The notes: generated by a model from the letters alone, not told the origin. DNA of 64,000 bases from Microbulbifer sp. ALW1 (GCF_009903625.1 NZ_CP047569.1:2396501-2460500), one strand, 5' to 3'. Counted from the stretch's first letter, positions 16,986 to 26,920 are shown. Translations and numbers: made by a program.

Positions 16986-19900
16986 ATGAGCTATTGGCCA
17001 ATGTCGTTGAAACAAATGATTACCGGAAAACTTATTTTGCAGGGATTAGTCGGGGCAATTTTTCTGCTTTCACTGAGTCAGGCGCAAGCGGAAAGTGGCC
17101 GAACCGACTACGATCTGGATGACGATGGCCTGATAGAAATCAACGACTTGGCGGATCTCTACGAAATTCGCGATCACCTCGATGGTACCAAGCTCTACGA
17201 CAGCAGTAGTGGCTGTCCCGCGTCTGGCTGTAATGGCTTTGAGTTGACGACGGATCTGGATTTCGACACCAATGGCAATGACAGCATCACCAGCGCGGAC
17301 AGTTATTGGAACAGCGGCAGCGGCTGGGAACCGATCGGCAGTCAGGCCAGTCCCTTTACCGCCACCTTTGATGGCAACGGTTATACCATCAAAAATCTTT
17401 ATATCAATCGCGGTACCACCAATGCCGTTGGCCTGTTTTCAACGGTCAAAGGTGCCACATTACGTAATGTAAAACTGGACGGCAGTCTCACCAGTATTAA
17501 AGGAATGGTTTTTGTCGGTGGTCTCTTTGGCTTCTCCCAGGGCAGCCCCGACTCGACCATCAGTAACGTTAGTTTCAGTGGAAGTGTCACTGGCAGCAGC
17601 TTTGTCGGTGGTCTCGGTGGCCAGGCTTATGTCAGTAGCGCAGCTGACAGTTATGTCGATGGGACAGTTACCGCAACCGGCAGTTACACAGGTGGTCTTT
17701 TCGGCTACCTGACCTCAACTTCGGGCAGCCAGGTCGATCGCACTTTTGTCCGCGGCAGTGTGTCCGGTGTTGACAATACCGGCGGCCTGTTCGGTTTCGC
17801 TGCAACCGCTCTGACGCTTCGCGACAGCTATAGTGGCAACAGTGTATCCGGCGGCCAGTATGTGGGTGGTCTGGTCGGCAAGCTCAATGCCGATGCCACC
17901 ATGCAGCGTCTTTATGCCCGCGGTAGTGTATACGGTACCAGCGATTCGGGTGGCCTGGTGGGTTATACCGATTACTCGGTCAGTGTGACCCGAATCTACT
18001 GGGATACCGAAAGTACAGGGCAGGGCAGTAGTGCCGGCAGTTACGGCGCTGGTTTGACCACTGACGAACTGCAGTGCCCGACGTCACCGGGAGATGCTGC
18101 ATGTGGGACTTCGGTCTATTCCGGTTGGTCCACCGGCCGTTGGGATTTCGGCAGCAGCAGCCAGTATCCGGTATCGATCATTGATGGTCTGACCTTTCGC
18201 GACACGGATGGCGATGGTGAATACGACCCCTATGACAGTGATATCGATGGCGATGGGGTAGAGAATGACAGTGATGCCTTGCCCTACGACGAAACCGAAA
18301 CCGCAGACAACGACGGTGATGGCATCGGCGACAATGCCGATACCGACGATGACAACGACGGCGTAGAAGATGCGCTGGATGCCTTCCCGTTTGATGAGAC
18401 AGAAAGCGCCGACAACGACGGCGATGGTACCGGTGACAACGCGGATACCGACGATGACAACGACGGCGTAGAAGATGCGCTGGATGCCTTCCCGTTTGAT
18501 GAGACAGAAAGCGCCGATAACGACAGCGACGGTACCGGTGACAATGCGGATACCGACGATGACAACGACGGTGTCGAGGACACGTCTGACGCCTTCCCAT
18601 TCGATGAAACCGAATCAGCCGATGCCGATGGCGACGGCACTGGTGATAACGCGGATACCGACGACGATAACGACGGTGTAGAAGATGCGCTGGATGCCTT
18701 CCCGTACAACCCTACGGAATCCATCGATAGCGACGGCGATGGTACCGGTGACAATGCCGATACCGACGATGATAATGATGGTGTCGAGGATACCTCCGAT
18801 GCCTTCCCCTATGACGATTCCGAAACGTCAGACAACGATGGCGATGGTATTGGCGATAACGCGGATACCGACGACGATAACGACGGTGTTGACGATACGC
18901 TGGATGCCTTCCCGTTCGATAAGACAGAGAGCGCCGACAATGACAGCGACGGTATTGGTGACAATGCCGATACCGATGACGATAACGACGGCGTGGAAGA
19001 TGCCAGCGATGCCTTCCCCTACGACGCATCCGAGACGGCCGACAATGATGGCGACGGTACCGGTGACAATGCCGACACCGACGACGACAACGATGGCATT
19101 GAAGATGCGCTGGACGCTTTCCCTTTCGATGAAACCGAAAGCGCCGACAATGACAGCGACGGTACCGGTGACAACGCCGATACCGACGATGATAACGACG
19201 GCGTGGAAGATGCCAGTGATGCCTTCCCCTACGATGCATCCGAGACTGCCGACAATGATGGCGATGGCACCGGTGACAATGCCGATGCCGATGACGATAA
19301 CGACGGGGTAGAGGATGCGTCCGATGCGTTCCCCTACGACGAAACCGAAACTACCGACAGCGATAGCGACGGTACCGGCGATAACACGGATGTGGACGTC
19401 GACGGTGATGGCCTGATCGAAATCGGCTCGCTCGAAGAACTAGACAATATCCGTAACAATCTCGCAGGAAGTGCCTACAACGACGGTAGCAGCGATAACC
19501 TCCTCGGCTGTGGCGATGGTGACACAGTCACTGCCTGTCGAGGCTATGAGCTGACCAGCAGCCTGGACTTCGATACCAATACCGATGGCGTCATCGACGC
19601 TGGTGATAGCTACTGGAATGATGGTGCAGGATGGGAGCCTATCGGTACCACCGACGACCGCTATTCCGCAGACTTCGACGGAAACGGATACACCATTGCC
19701 AATCTCTACATTGATCGTGCGGAAACGGATGATGTCGGTCTGTTTGGTGCGGCGGAAAACGCCGACATCCGCAATATCGGTTTGACCGGCGAGCGGATGT
19801 CGATCACCGGGGGGCAGGGTGTCGGCGCGTTGGTTGGCTCGGGAAATCAGGTAACCGTCACCGCCAGCTATGCCACAGGCTCCGTCAGTGGTGAGCAGTA

Positions 19901-22688
19901 TGTGGGCGGTATCTTCGGCTCCAGTGAATCTGGCGGTATTACCGCGAGCTTCTTTACCGGCGATGTATTTGCCACAGACAGTGCCGGCGGCCTGGCCGGT
20001 CGAGCCTACGACTACGCAACCATTACGGGCAGCTTCGTCACTGGTTCCGTGACTTCCGATGGTAATGCCGGTGGTAATGCCGGTGGACTTGTCGGTGACG
20101 GCGTGAACCTGACCATCACGGCCAACTATGTCATCGCTATTGTTTCCGGCAACGCCAGCGGCGCTCTGGTTGCTGACGACAGCAGCGGTGCGACCAACAC
20201 ATACAGCGCTAATTACTGGGCAGACGTTTCCGATACCGAGAGTGGGTTCAGCCGCGCGATTTTGAAGTGCCCGGTACTGGCCGACGACACTACCTGTTCC
20301 GAGGATGGCAGCACTCTCTACAGTGGCTGGGCCGACCTTGAAGACGGCAGTGGTAACGATTACTGGGATTTCGGTGGTGACACACAGCTTCCGGGTTTGC
20401 TGCTGAATGGCGTCGTGTACCGGGATACCGATGGCGACGGGTCACTGGATGGCGGCGATGCCTACCCGGCGGATTTTGACAACGACGGTGTCGACGATTC
20501 GGTCGATGCCTTTCCGGAAGATGCATCGGAAACCGCCGATGCGGACGAAGATGGTGTGGGCGATAACACGGATGAATTTCCCAACGATCCTGAAGAAACC
20601 ACAGATTCCGATAACGATGGTGTTGGTGACAACAGTGACGCCTTCCCGCAAGACCCCAATGAGTCTGTGGATACGGACAATGACGGTACCGGAGACAACA
20701 GCGATACCACACCTAGTGGTGACGATGCGGATAGTGACAACGATGGCATGAGCGACAGCTTTGAAGTGGAGTACGGCCTGGATATCAATGACCCGAGTGA
20801 TGCCGAGGGTGATCTGGACGGAGATGGTGTCAGCAATCTCGATGAATATCTGGCAGACACACGCGTCGACCAGGACGATGTCCCGCCGGTATTGAGCGTG
20901 CCTGGCGATTTCAAAGTGGTGTCTAGTGGCGCAACGACATCAGTCGATATCGGTAGTGCGACGGCAGAAGATGCCAAAGACGGCAGTCTGGTCGCGACAG
21001 CGGATGACTACGGTCCCTTTGTTCCTGGCCGTCACACCGTTACCTGGAGTGCGAGCGACGCCGCCGGTAATAGCGCAACGGCCGAGCAAACTGTCGATGT
21101 GATTCCGATGGTAAGCATTACCGCCGCGCAGACCCTGGAAGAGGGTGCCAGTGGAGTCATCGAGGTCAGTCTGAACGGTGCCCCCGTTGAATACCCGGTA
21201 ACGGTAGCCTTCACCGTCAGTGGCAGTGCAGATAGCAGTGACCATGATCTGGTTTCCGGCACTCTGGAAATCGATTCCGGTCTGACGGGCAATATGGCGT
21301 TCAGCACCGTGGCCGACGTCAGTTTTGAAGGTGAAGAAAATATTGTGGTAACCCTTGATAGCGCATCCAATGCGGCACTGGGTAGCAGTATTGAACAAAC
21401 CATTACCCTGATCGAAGGCAATGCTGCACCTACGGTTTCCCTTGAGCTGATGCAGGGTAATGACTCCGTGGCAACCGTGTTTGCCGATGGCGGTATCGCA
21501 ACGGTTCTCGCGGGTATCGAGGATCCCAATCCGTCGGACAGCCACGAATATACCTGGAGCAGCGATAACCTGGCGCCGACCAACGGTTACAACAGTGAAA
21601 GCTTCACGTTCGATCCCACTGGACTTTCTGGCCTGTTTACGGCGGCGCTTACCGTAACTGATGAAGCCGGTGCATCAGCCAGCGCAACGCTGCTGTTCAG
21701 CATTCAGGAGGCGATGCCGGAATTGAGTGACAGCGCGGATTCCGACGGGGATGGGTTGAGCGATGCCAGTGAAGGGTTTGGAGACAGTGACGGCGATCGG
21801 GTGCCGGACTATCTCGATGACAATTCCACCGCGAACGTTTTACCCGTAGATGGCCTCGGTTCACTAATGGAGGGTGAAAGCGGGACAACCCTGATGCTGG
21901 GCAATAGCGCCTATGTGGCTGGTTACGGAATTGCGCTGATCGGTCTGGATGACATTGACGGGCTGTTTGCGGAAGGGCTGGCTGACACCAGCAGTTACCA
22001 GTTCCTGCATGGCATTTTCGACTTCGAAATACACGGGGTTGCAGCGGGAACTAGTACTCGCGTGGTGCTGCCGCAAACTGCGGCGCTACTCGCCGATGCG
22101 CAGTACCTGAAGTACCAGCAGGGCATTGGGTGGCTAGCCTTTACTGAAAATACTGAGAACGCCATCGCCTCCGCGCCGGGAGCGTTGGGCGTCTGCCCAG
22201 CACCGGGAAGCGAAGAGTATGAGCCGGGGCTCGGAGAAGGTCACTATTGCGTGCAGCTCACCATTGAAGACGGTGGCCCCAACGATGCCGATGGCACCGC
22301 CAACGGCATCGTTGTAGATCCGGGTGCGGTGGGTACCCTCAATACGGTTGCCCCCACGGTGACTATCAGCGCAATTCCCTTAACGGCTACCAGCTTCACA
22401 GCAGGCGATGGGGAGAAAGTGGTGCTCGCCTTTACGCTGGAGAGTGATTCCTCCGATGCTGAAGTGTCTTCGCTTTCATTCCAGGCCAGTGGCGATCTGG
22501 AGGAGGGGGCCGATGTCAGCTTGGTGAAACTGTATCTGGATAGCAATAAAAATGGTCAAGCGGAAGCGGATGAGCTGCTGGTCAGCGGAAGTTACGCCCG
22601 GGATGACGAGACTCTGACGCTCAACTTGCCGGATGCCGTTCAGCTGCAGAGTGGCGAGCGTCGATTCCTGTTGACGTATCAGTTCTAG
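16986..22688 (+). CDS. Giant secreted GLUG / thrombospondin-type-3 repeat surface protein
   Basis: A 1900-residue protein, probably an exported adhesin or matrix protein. Visible order: signal peptide (1 to about 35), a DDDGLIEI block and GLUG-type repeats (about 40-380), ten 35-residue Asp-rich calcium-binding repeats (440-789), a second DGDGLIEI block with GLUG repeats (about 800-1110), more Asp-rich repeats (about 1142-1290), an HYR-like domain (about 1298-1375), a Calx-beta-like domain (about 1376-1480), a PKD-like segment, and a choice-of-anchor-U-like region containing TIEDGGPNDADG (about 1610-1780). No LPxTG, GlyGly-CTERM or autotransporter barrel is seen. ATG codons at 16986, 17001 and 17016 are all possible starts; none has a strong ribosome binding site. 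Confidence 0.88.
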   Translation: MSYWPMSLKQMITGKLILQGLVGAIFLLSLSQAQAESGRTDYDLDDDGLIEINDLADLYEIRDHLDGTKLYDSSSGCPASGCNGFELTTDLDFDTNGNDSITSADSYWNSGSGWEPIGSQASPFTATFDGNGYTIKNLYINRGTTNAVGLFSTVKGATLRNVKLDGSLTSIKGMVFVGGLFGFSQGSPDSTISNVSFSGSVTGSSFVGGLGGQAYVSSAADSYVDGTVTATGSYTGGLFGYLTSTSGSQVDRTFVRGSVSGVDNTGGLFGFAATALTLRDSYSGNSVSGGQYVGGLVGKLNADATMQRLYARGSVYGTSDSGGLVGYTDYSVSVTRIYWDTESTGQGSSAGSYGAGLTTDELQCPTSPGDAACGTSVYSGWSTGRWDFGSSSQYPVSIIDGLTFRDTDGDGEYDPYDSDIDGDGVENDSDALPYDETETADNDGDGIGDNADTDDDNDGVEDALDAFPFDETESADNDGDGTGDNADTDDDNDGVEDALDAFPFDETESADNDSDGTGDNADTDDDNDGVEDTSDAFPFDETESADADGDGTGDNADTDDDNDGVEDALDAFPYNPTESIDSDGDGTGDNADTDDDNDGVEDTSDAFPYDDSETSDNDGDGIGDNADTDDDNDGVDDTLDAFPFDKTESADNDSDGIGDNADTDDDNDGVEDASDAFPYDASETADNDGDGTGDNADTDDDNDGIEDALDAFPFDETESADNDSDGTGDNADTDDDNDGVEDASDAFPYDASETADNDGDGTGDNADADDDNDGVEDASDAFPYDETETTDSDSDGTGDNTDVDVDGDGLIEIGSLEELDNIRNNLAGSAYNDGSSDNLLGCGDGDTVTACRGYELTSSLDFDTNTDGVIDAGDSYWNDGAGWEPIGTTDDRYSADFDGNGYTIANLYIDRAETDDVGLFGAAENADIRNIGLTGERMSITGGQGVGALVGSGNQVTVTASYATGSVSGEQYVGGIFGSSESGGITASFFTGDVFATDSAGGLAGRAYDYATITGSFVTGSVTSDGNAGGNAGGLVGDGVNLTITANYVIAIVSGNASGALVADDSSGATNTYSANYWADVSDTESGFSRAILKCPVLADDTTCSEDGSTLYSGWADLEDGSGNDYWDFGGDTQLPGLLLNGVVYRDTDGDGSLDGGDAYPADFDNDGVDDSVDAFPEDASETADADEDGVGDNTDEFPNDPEETTDSDNDGVGDNSDAFPQDPNESVDTDNDGTGDNSDTTPSGDDADSDNDGMSDSFEVEYGLDINDPSDAEGDLDGDGVSNLDEYLADTRVDQDDVPPVLSVPGDFKVVSSGATTSVDIGSATAEDAKDGSLVATADDYGPFVPGRHTVTWSASDAAGNSATAEQTVDVIPMVSITAAQTLEEGASGVIEVSLNGAPVEYPVTVAFTVSGSADSSDHDLVSGTLEIDSGLTGNMAFSTVADVSFEGEENIVVTLDSASNAALGSSIEQTITLIEGNAAPTVSLELMQGNDSVATVFADGGIATVLAGIEDPNPSDSHEYTWSSDNLAPTNGYNSESFTFDPTGLSGLFTAALTVTDEAGASASATLLFSIQEAMPELSDSADSDGDGLSDASEGFGDSDGDRVPDYLDDNSTANVLPVDGLGSLMEGESGTTLMLGNSAYVAGYGIALIGLDDIDGLFAEGLADTSSYQFLHGIFDFEIHGVAAGTSTRVVLPQTAALLADAQYLKYQQGIGWLAFTENTENAIASAPGALGVCPAPGSEEYEPGLGEGHYCVQLTIEDGGPNDADGTANGIVVDPGAVGTLNTVAPTVTISAIPLTATSFTAGDGEKVVLAFTLESDSSDAEVSSLSFQASGDLEEGADVSLVKLYLDSNKNGQAEADELLVSGSYARDDETLTLNLPDAVQLQSGERRFLLTYQF
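18303..19352 (+). repeat. Ten tandem 105-bp coding repeats
   Basis: Exactly ten in-frame 105-bp units encoding 35 residues each, consensus beginning ADNDGDGTGDNADTDDDNDG and ending DAFPFDETES. Partial units flank the array. Units differ mainly at synonymous sites and at an ALDAFPF/ASDAFPY choice, indicating recombination between units. The DxDxDG spacing is that of calcium-binding thrombospondin type 3 repeats. Confidence 0.95.
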
Positions 22689-22811
22689 TGGGACTTCCAC
22701 CCCCTTTGGGAAGCTAGTCCCCCAACCGGCTTCCCCTTTTTATTCACCCATTACTGTGGCTCAAGAGTGATCAAAATGGGCCACATGAAAGAATTTATTC
22801 GAGGCAAAAAG

Positions 22812-23087
22812 ATGCGTTCAAGTTACAAGCGCACAGCAATCGCAATGTTCACCCTGTTTGCTCTGATAATGCTCTCCGGTTGCGGTGGCGGAGGTGGCAA
22901 CAATTCCGTCGATGACGGCACTGGAGATAACGGTTCCGAGGAACCGACGCCAACACCAGAGCCGGTAGTCAAGACTTTTACTGTAGGACTTGGCAGCGTC
23001 CAGGTTGTGCAAATAAGTACGGGCGATGCACTCACGGTAGACACCGAGTCGGTAACTGGTGGTGATCTGGAGTACACCGTTCCTTAG
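22812..23087 (+). CDS. Short putative lipoprotein
   Basis: A 91-residue product with a lipoprotein signal ending in the lipobox LSGC, then a Gly/Asp/Pro linker and about 40 residues (FTVGLGSVQVVQISTGDALT). The start ATG 22812 has GAGG 7 bases upstream. The mature domain stops abruptly at EYTVP, and a coding-like frame continues at 23092 in another phase, so the gene may be truncated or frameshifted. No family recognised. Confidence 0.6.
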   Translation: MRSSYKRTAIAMFTLFALIMLSGCGGGGGNNSVDDGTGDNGSEEPTPTPEPVVKTFTVGLGSVQVVQISTGDALTVDTESVTGGDLEYTVP

Positions 23088-23091
23088 TTAC

Positions 23092-23187
23092 ATGGAAGCA
23101 TCACTGCTTGTCCACTCCGGCGCTGGGCTGGACGAGCAGTGGAATATTCAGTTTGAGCCGATGAATCGTCGATCGTTCAGATTCTAG
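23092..23187 (+). pseudogene. Possible out-of-frame remnant of the lipoprotein C-terminus
   Basis: 31 codons beginning MEASLLVHSGAGLDEQW and ending FRF, starting five bases after the lipoprotein stop in the +1 phase. The composition looks protein-like but there is no ribosome binding site. It could be the displaced tail of the upstream gene or chance. Confidence 0.25.
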
Positions 23188-23420
23188 AAATCCTCAAATT
23201 TCTTCCACATTCATTAATTAAATTACTCGAGTAGTGAAAAAACACTGTCGAGGGGGATTCCTATGTCCTGCTTACAGAGAGTTCGGTTATCGCTCCGCAT
23301 ATGCTGGTTGTTATTGAAGCAGTTTTTCACTGGAGCGATCACGACATCATTCATCGCAAATATTTGAATGGTGTGAATTAAATATTTTTAAAGAAGCTGT
23401 TTGCATAAGGAGAAAAAGAT
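23188..23420. other. AT-rich intergenic region
   Basis: Together with the remnant above this makes a 333-base stretch without a clear gene. It ends with AAGGAG, the ribosome binding site of the next gene. No hairpin or promoter stands out. Confidence 0.4.
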
Positions 23421-23834
23421 ATGCATGAAAAATGGAAGGCGATTGGGTTTGCTGTCCTGGTGTTCGCCCACGTCGGGTTGGTCGCACAGGAAGATCTGGC
23501 GTCCTCGGCATCGGTTGTACAGAAAATACAGGTAACGCTCGACGGTAGCCTGATCTACATCAATGCCGCGGGCGACGTGTTTGAAATCTATGGCCCGGGA
23601 GGGTTTTCCTATACGTCGGACAATCCTTACTTTGATTTCGAGGGCGATATTCCCGATGGGGTCTACACCTTTCATGTCTACAGCAGGGCCGGTGTACAAA
23701 GTGAGGAGGTCTCTGCGGAGCGGAATAAAGAGAACGGCCGGCAGCCAGATTCGGTACCTGGTCAGGTATTAAAGACGGTGGCCAGTGGCAGTTTTGAAAT
23801 CTTCGATAACCTTATTTCTACCGTTAATCAATAA
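23421..23834 (+). CDS. Small secreted protein of unknown function
   Basis: A 137-residue product with a signal peptide (about 1-22, ending FAHVGLVAQ). AAGGAG precedes the ATG. The mature part resembles a small beta-sandwich (VTLDGSLIYINAAGDVFEIYGPGGFSY; DIPDGVYTFHVYSR). It lies 43 bases before the tail-fibre-like gene and is probably co-transcribed with it, so it may be an accessory or partner of that protein. No family recognised. Confidence 0.7.
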   Translation: MHEKWKAIGFAVLVFAHVGLVAQEDLASSASVVQKIQVTLDGSLIYINAAGDVFEIYGPGGFSYTSDNPYFDFEGDIPDGVYTFHVYSRAGVQSEEVSAERNKENGRQPDSVPGQVLKTVASGSFEIFDNLISTVNQ

Positions 23835-23877
23835 CCAATAAAAAATTGTTTATAAGCGAACTATCAAGAGTACTGTA

Positions 23878-25086
23878 ATGAAAATTAAAACAAATGTAAG
23901 CCGTCTGTATCTGGCGATTGCGCTGGCCTCAACTGCCACTGCAGCGAGTGCAACCCAGGTATTTTCTGAGGATGTTATCGTTCAAGGGAGTGAGTGTGTA
24001 GGGACGGATTGTGCCTCCAGTGACGCTTTTGGCTTCGATACTTTCCGGTTGAAAGAGAATAATCTCCGGATCCACTTTGATGATACAAGCTCATCCGGCA
24101 GTTTTCCCAAAAATGATTGGCGGATCGTTATTAACGACACCAATTCAGGTGGTGAAAGTCACTTCTCTATTGAAGATTCGACGGCAGGCAAGACACCCTT
24201 CAGGATCGACGCTGGGGCGAAAAATAATACGCTTGTCGTCGACAGTACCGGTATGGTGGGTTTCGGTACTGATTCTCCAAAAGTGACCATGCACGCGGTG
24301 TCTGGCGATAGTCCGTCCCTTCGTTTGGAGCAGGATGGGTCCTCCGGTTACTCTGCCCAGCGGTGGGATCTTGTCGGCAATGAGGCTAACTTTTTCCTCC
24401 GAGACGCAACCACCGGTAGCAAACTGCCATTTCGGGTTAAACCGTATTCACCTACCGATTCCCTTTACATCCAGCCGAACTATGTCTATTTCGGCAACAA
24501 GGTGTATATCAAGGAAAACAGTGATCAATACGAGCCGCGCATTGAAGTTCAAAATACCAACGCGGTGAATTACGAAGCAATGCGTCTGACCACGCCGCTG
24601 GACAGTATCGACCTTGCCAATAGTGCCAATGAATTTCAGGTCAATTTTGCCAACACCGGCATCAGTGGTGTTCCGGAGATGTCGTTGGACAATACGGGTA
24701 CTCTGACGGTACAGGGCAATCTGGTAGCCAACGGTGTGACCTACACCTCCAGCCGTGCCGCGAAAGCCAATTTTTCTAATGTGAATGCGGATGAGATTCT
24801 CGCGAAAGTGGATCAGCTGGACGTACTGTCCTGGAACTACAACCGCGACCCTGAATCCATCCGTCACATCGGCCCCATGGCAGAAGACTTCCACAAGCAG
24901 TTTGGCCTGAACGGCGACAAGGATGGGGTAATTTCTGCCTCTGACGTCAACGGCGTCGCTCTTGCCGCGATCAAGGCGCTGAAGAGCCGTAGCGATTCGC
25001 TGGAGCAGGAGCTGGACCAGAAGGATCAGGAAATTGAAGGGCTGCGTCGTGCGGTAGATGAGCTGCGCGCTGCGATCGCTCGTTGA
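23878..25086 (+). CDS. Secreted tail-fibre-like protein with C-terminal S74-type domain
   Basis: A 402-residue protein: signal peptide (to about 26, ASATQVF), a beta-rich stalk with repeated FRxDAG / NTGTLTVQGNL patterns, then SSRAAKANFSNVNADEILAKVDQLDVLSWNY and IRHIGPMAEDFH, typical of the intramolecular chaperone domain first described in phage endosialidases. A coiled coil (about 365-402) ends the protein. In the family the chaperone trimerises the stalk and cleaves itself off at a Ser; the first Ser of SSR is the candidate. The usual SDxRLK reads SSRAAK here. Exported chromosomal versions are predicted surface fibres. Confidence 0.8.
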   Translation: MKIKTNVSRLYLAIALASTATAASATQVFSEDVIVQGSECVGTDCASSDAFGFDTFRLKENNLRIHFDDTSSSGSFPKNDWRIVINDTNSGGESHFSIEDSTAGKTPFRIDAGAKNNTLVVDSTGMVGFGTDSPKVTMHAVSGDSPSLRLEQDGSSGYSAQRWDLVGNEANFFLRDATTGSKLPFRVKPYSPTDSLYIQPNYVYFGNKVYIKENSDQYEPRIEVQNTNAVNYEAMRLTTPLDSIDLANSANEFQVNFANTGISGVPEMSLDNTGTLTVQGNLVANGVTYTSSRAAKANFSNVNADEILAKVDQLDVLSWNYNRDPESIRHIGPMAEDFHKQFGLNGDKDGVISASDVNGVALAAIKALKSRSDSLEQELDQKDQEIEGLRRAVDELRAAIAR

Positions 25087-25110
25087 TATTCTCTGTCGAT
25101 GAATGTTGAA

Positions 25111-25140
25111 GCGACCGACCCACTGGGGTCGGATCGCTTT
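25111..25140 (+). terminator. Hairpin after the tail-fibre-like gene
   Basis: GCGA-CCGACCC and GGGTCGG-A-TCGC form a stem with one bulged base and an ACTG loop, then a short T-run. Confidence 0.65.
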
Positions 25141-25177
25141 CCGGTTTATTGAATCTAACCGGGTAGGGTTGGCAGTC

Positions 25178-26572
25178 TTAAATGATGACTTTACTCTTCA
25201 AGCGCGCTTCCGCCTTGCGCAGCGCCTGTAGCACTTTGTCTTTGTCGTAGTTGCGGACCTTGTCCAAGTCCAGGTGCATGGCAAAGCCCGGGGCATGCTC
25301 TTCCAGGTAACTCTGCTGGCCGCCGAGGTTCTTGCGCAGGTCGGTAACCGAGTAAACCTTCACCGGAGTGCTGAAACCTTTCACACTGACGTGGCCTTTG
25401 TCCCGGCACATGACGGTCTGTTTGATCATGGCCCAGGTTTCATGGCTGATCAGCACTTCACCGGGTTCTGCGGCACTTTCCAGGCGTGCGGCCAGGTTTA
25501 CATGGGTGCCCATCACGGTATAGGTCTGGTGGTCCGCAGTGCCGAATACGCCGACGGTACAGTAGCCAGTATTGATGCCCATGCGAATCTGCAGCGGGTG
25601 AGAGATCCCCTGGTCATACCACTCCTGCATCATTTCCCGCACCCGCTTGCGCATGGCCAGGGCCATGGCTACACAGCGCAGGGCGTCGGATTTGGGGCCT
25701 TTACTCTGATCATCGCCAAACACCACCATCACCGCATCGCCAATGAACTTGTCGATGGTGCCACCATAGTGGGCAACGATGCGCGACATCTCGGTCAGGT
25801 AGTTGTTCAGCAGACGGGTGAGAGTTTCCGCCTCCATTTCTTCAGTGAGCTGGCTGAAGTCTTTGATGTCGGAAAAGAACACCGTGAGCAGTTTGCGCTC
25901 GGTAACGATCTCTTTTTCCCGGCCGGTAGTGACCGCGCGCCACAGGCGCTTGGGCAGGTAACGTGAGAGCTTGTAACTGGCCAGGTTGGCAAGGCGCTGT
26001 TCCTGCTGCAACTGCGCGTTATCGGACTTGAGTTTTGCCAGTTGGTTGTGGGTATAAACCGCGTAAGCACAAAAGTAAGTGAACACACCGATCAGGCTGG
26101 CAGCACTGATATTGAGGTCGGCATTCACCACCAGCGCCGGTCGGTGGAGCAGGTAGCCGATGCCAACCCCAAGCAGCATCGCGGTGTTGTGTTCGAACCA
26201 GCAGCGACCGCCGCCCTGGGTGAGGGCATTGAACTGCACCATGGTCAGGAACAGCAGGCTGGGGAGAATGCTGAAGTTGGCCATGGCCATGGACATGCCG
26301 ATCAGTAGCGCATCGGTAAACGAGAGCCAGCGGCGTACCTGGCCTGCGTTGTCTGAATCACTGCGGCGGGAGATCTGGTAGGCGATCGGGATATACGCCA
26401 GCAGCAGGGTAGCCATACCCAGCTGGAGCAGGGTGTCTTGAGTAAATAGTGCGGACCACTGAATACTGTTCAGCAGCGTGCCAGAGGCTGCAAAACAGAT
26501 CAGGGCGCGAAAATAGAGCGGATAGCGAGAGTCTGTCTGGCGGCCGCTGGATTCTTCAGGCTGATTCTGCAT
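25178..26572 (-). CDS. Membrane-anchored class III adenylate cyclase
   Basis: A 464-residue protein with about six membrane helices (20-175), a coiled-coil connector (about 175-210) and a class III cyclase domain. Metal-binding Asp235 (FFSDIKDFS) and Asp279 (FIGDAVMVVFG), purine-specifying Lys275, Thr in YTVMG and the transition-state Asn/Arg in VNLAAR are all present, favouring ATP as substrate. It may signal membrane or environmental state through cAMP; the input is unknown. It stands alone, convergent with the S74-type gene. Confidence 0.87.
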   Translation of the reverse strand: MQNQPEESSGRQTDSRYPLYFRALICFAASGTLLNSIQWSALFTQDTLLQLGMATLLLAYIPIAYQISRRSDSDNAGQVRRWLSFTDALLIGMSMAMANFSILPSLLFLTMVQFNALTQGGGRCWFEHNTAMLLGVGIGYLLHRPALVVNADLNISAASLIGVFTYFCAYAVYTHNQLAKLKSDNAQLQQEQRLANLASYKLSRYLPKRLWRAVTTGREKEIVTERKLLTVFFSDIKDFSQLTEEMEAETLTRLLNNYLTEMSRIVAHYGGTIDKFIGDAVMVVFGDDQSKGPKSDALRCVAMALAMRKRVREMMQEWYDQGISHPLQIRMGINTGYCTVGVFGTADHQTYTVMGTHVNLAARLESAAEPGEVLISHETWAMIKQTVMCRDKGHVSVKGFSTPVKVYSVTDLRKNLGGQQSYLEEHAPGFAMHLDLDKVRNYDKDKVLQALRKAEARLKSKVII

Positions 26573-26920
26573 GAACGCTGGGTCTTATCGGTATCGGTTC
26601 GTGTATGCCCACTAGAGTGAAGGCACCTTGGTCAGCTCGGGAGCTTGTTGTTTGATTCTTGCCCCAATCTGTTCCAATTGACCCAAGCCAGCCAGCTATT
26701 TCTGCATAAACGAGGCTTGCGTCACGGACAGGCGCAAAGTTTACCCTCATGAGCGGTTTAAAGCGACGACTAAAGAGGATCAAGTTCTAAAATTGAACAA
26801 TCGTCCTTCTGATGATCTCGCGATTTAGATGTGGTGATTAGGGTAGAATCGCCCGCTTCCTTCCCTCCTGCCGTGGCTGATCGGCTCAGTGGTGGCGAAT
26901 AACAGAATCAGGAGTCAAAC
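26573..26920. other. Divergent intergenic region
   Basis: 348 bases between the cyclase (-) and the nitroreductase (+). A -10-like TAGAAT is at 26844-26849 without a good -35 box. Short frames here show no ribosome binding site or family resemblance. Confidence 0.4.

Noticed and set aside
18178..19311. Long His/Arg- and Ser-rich open frames on both strands through the repeat array
   Set aside because: They are shadows of the 105-bp Asp-rich repeats in the real frame and show no initiation signals or known folds.
18303..19352. Possible CRISPR array
   Set aside because: Units are contiguous 105-bp coding repeats with no spacers, and no cas genes are present.
16986..25086. Prophage suggested by the tail-fibre-like protein
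   Set aside because: No capsid, terminase, integrase or lysis genes; all four neighbours carry secretion signals.
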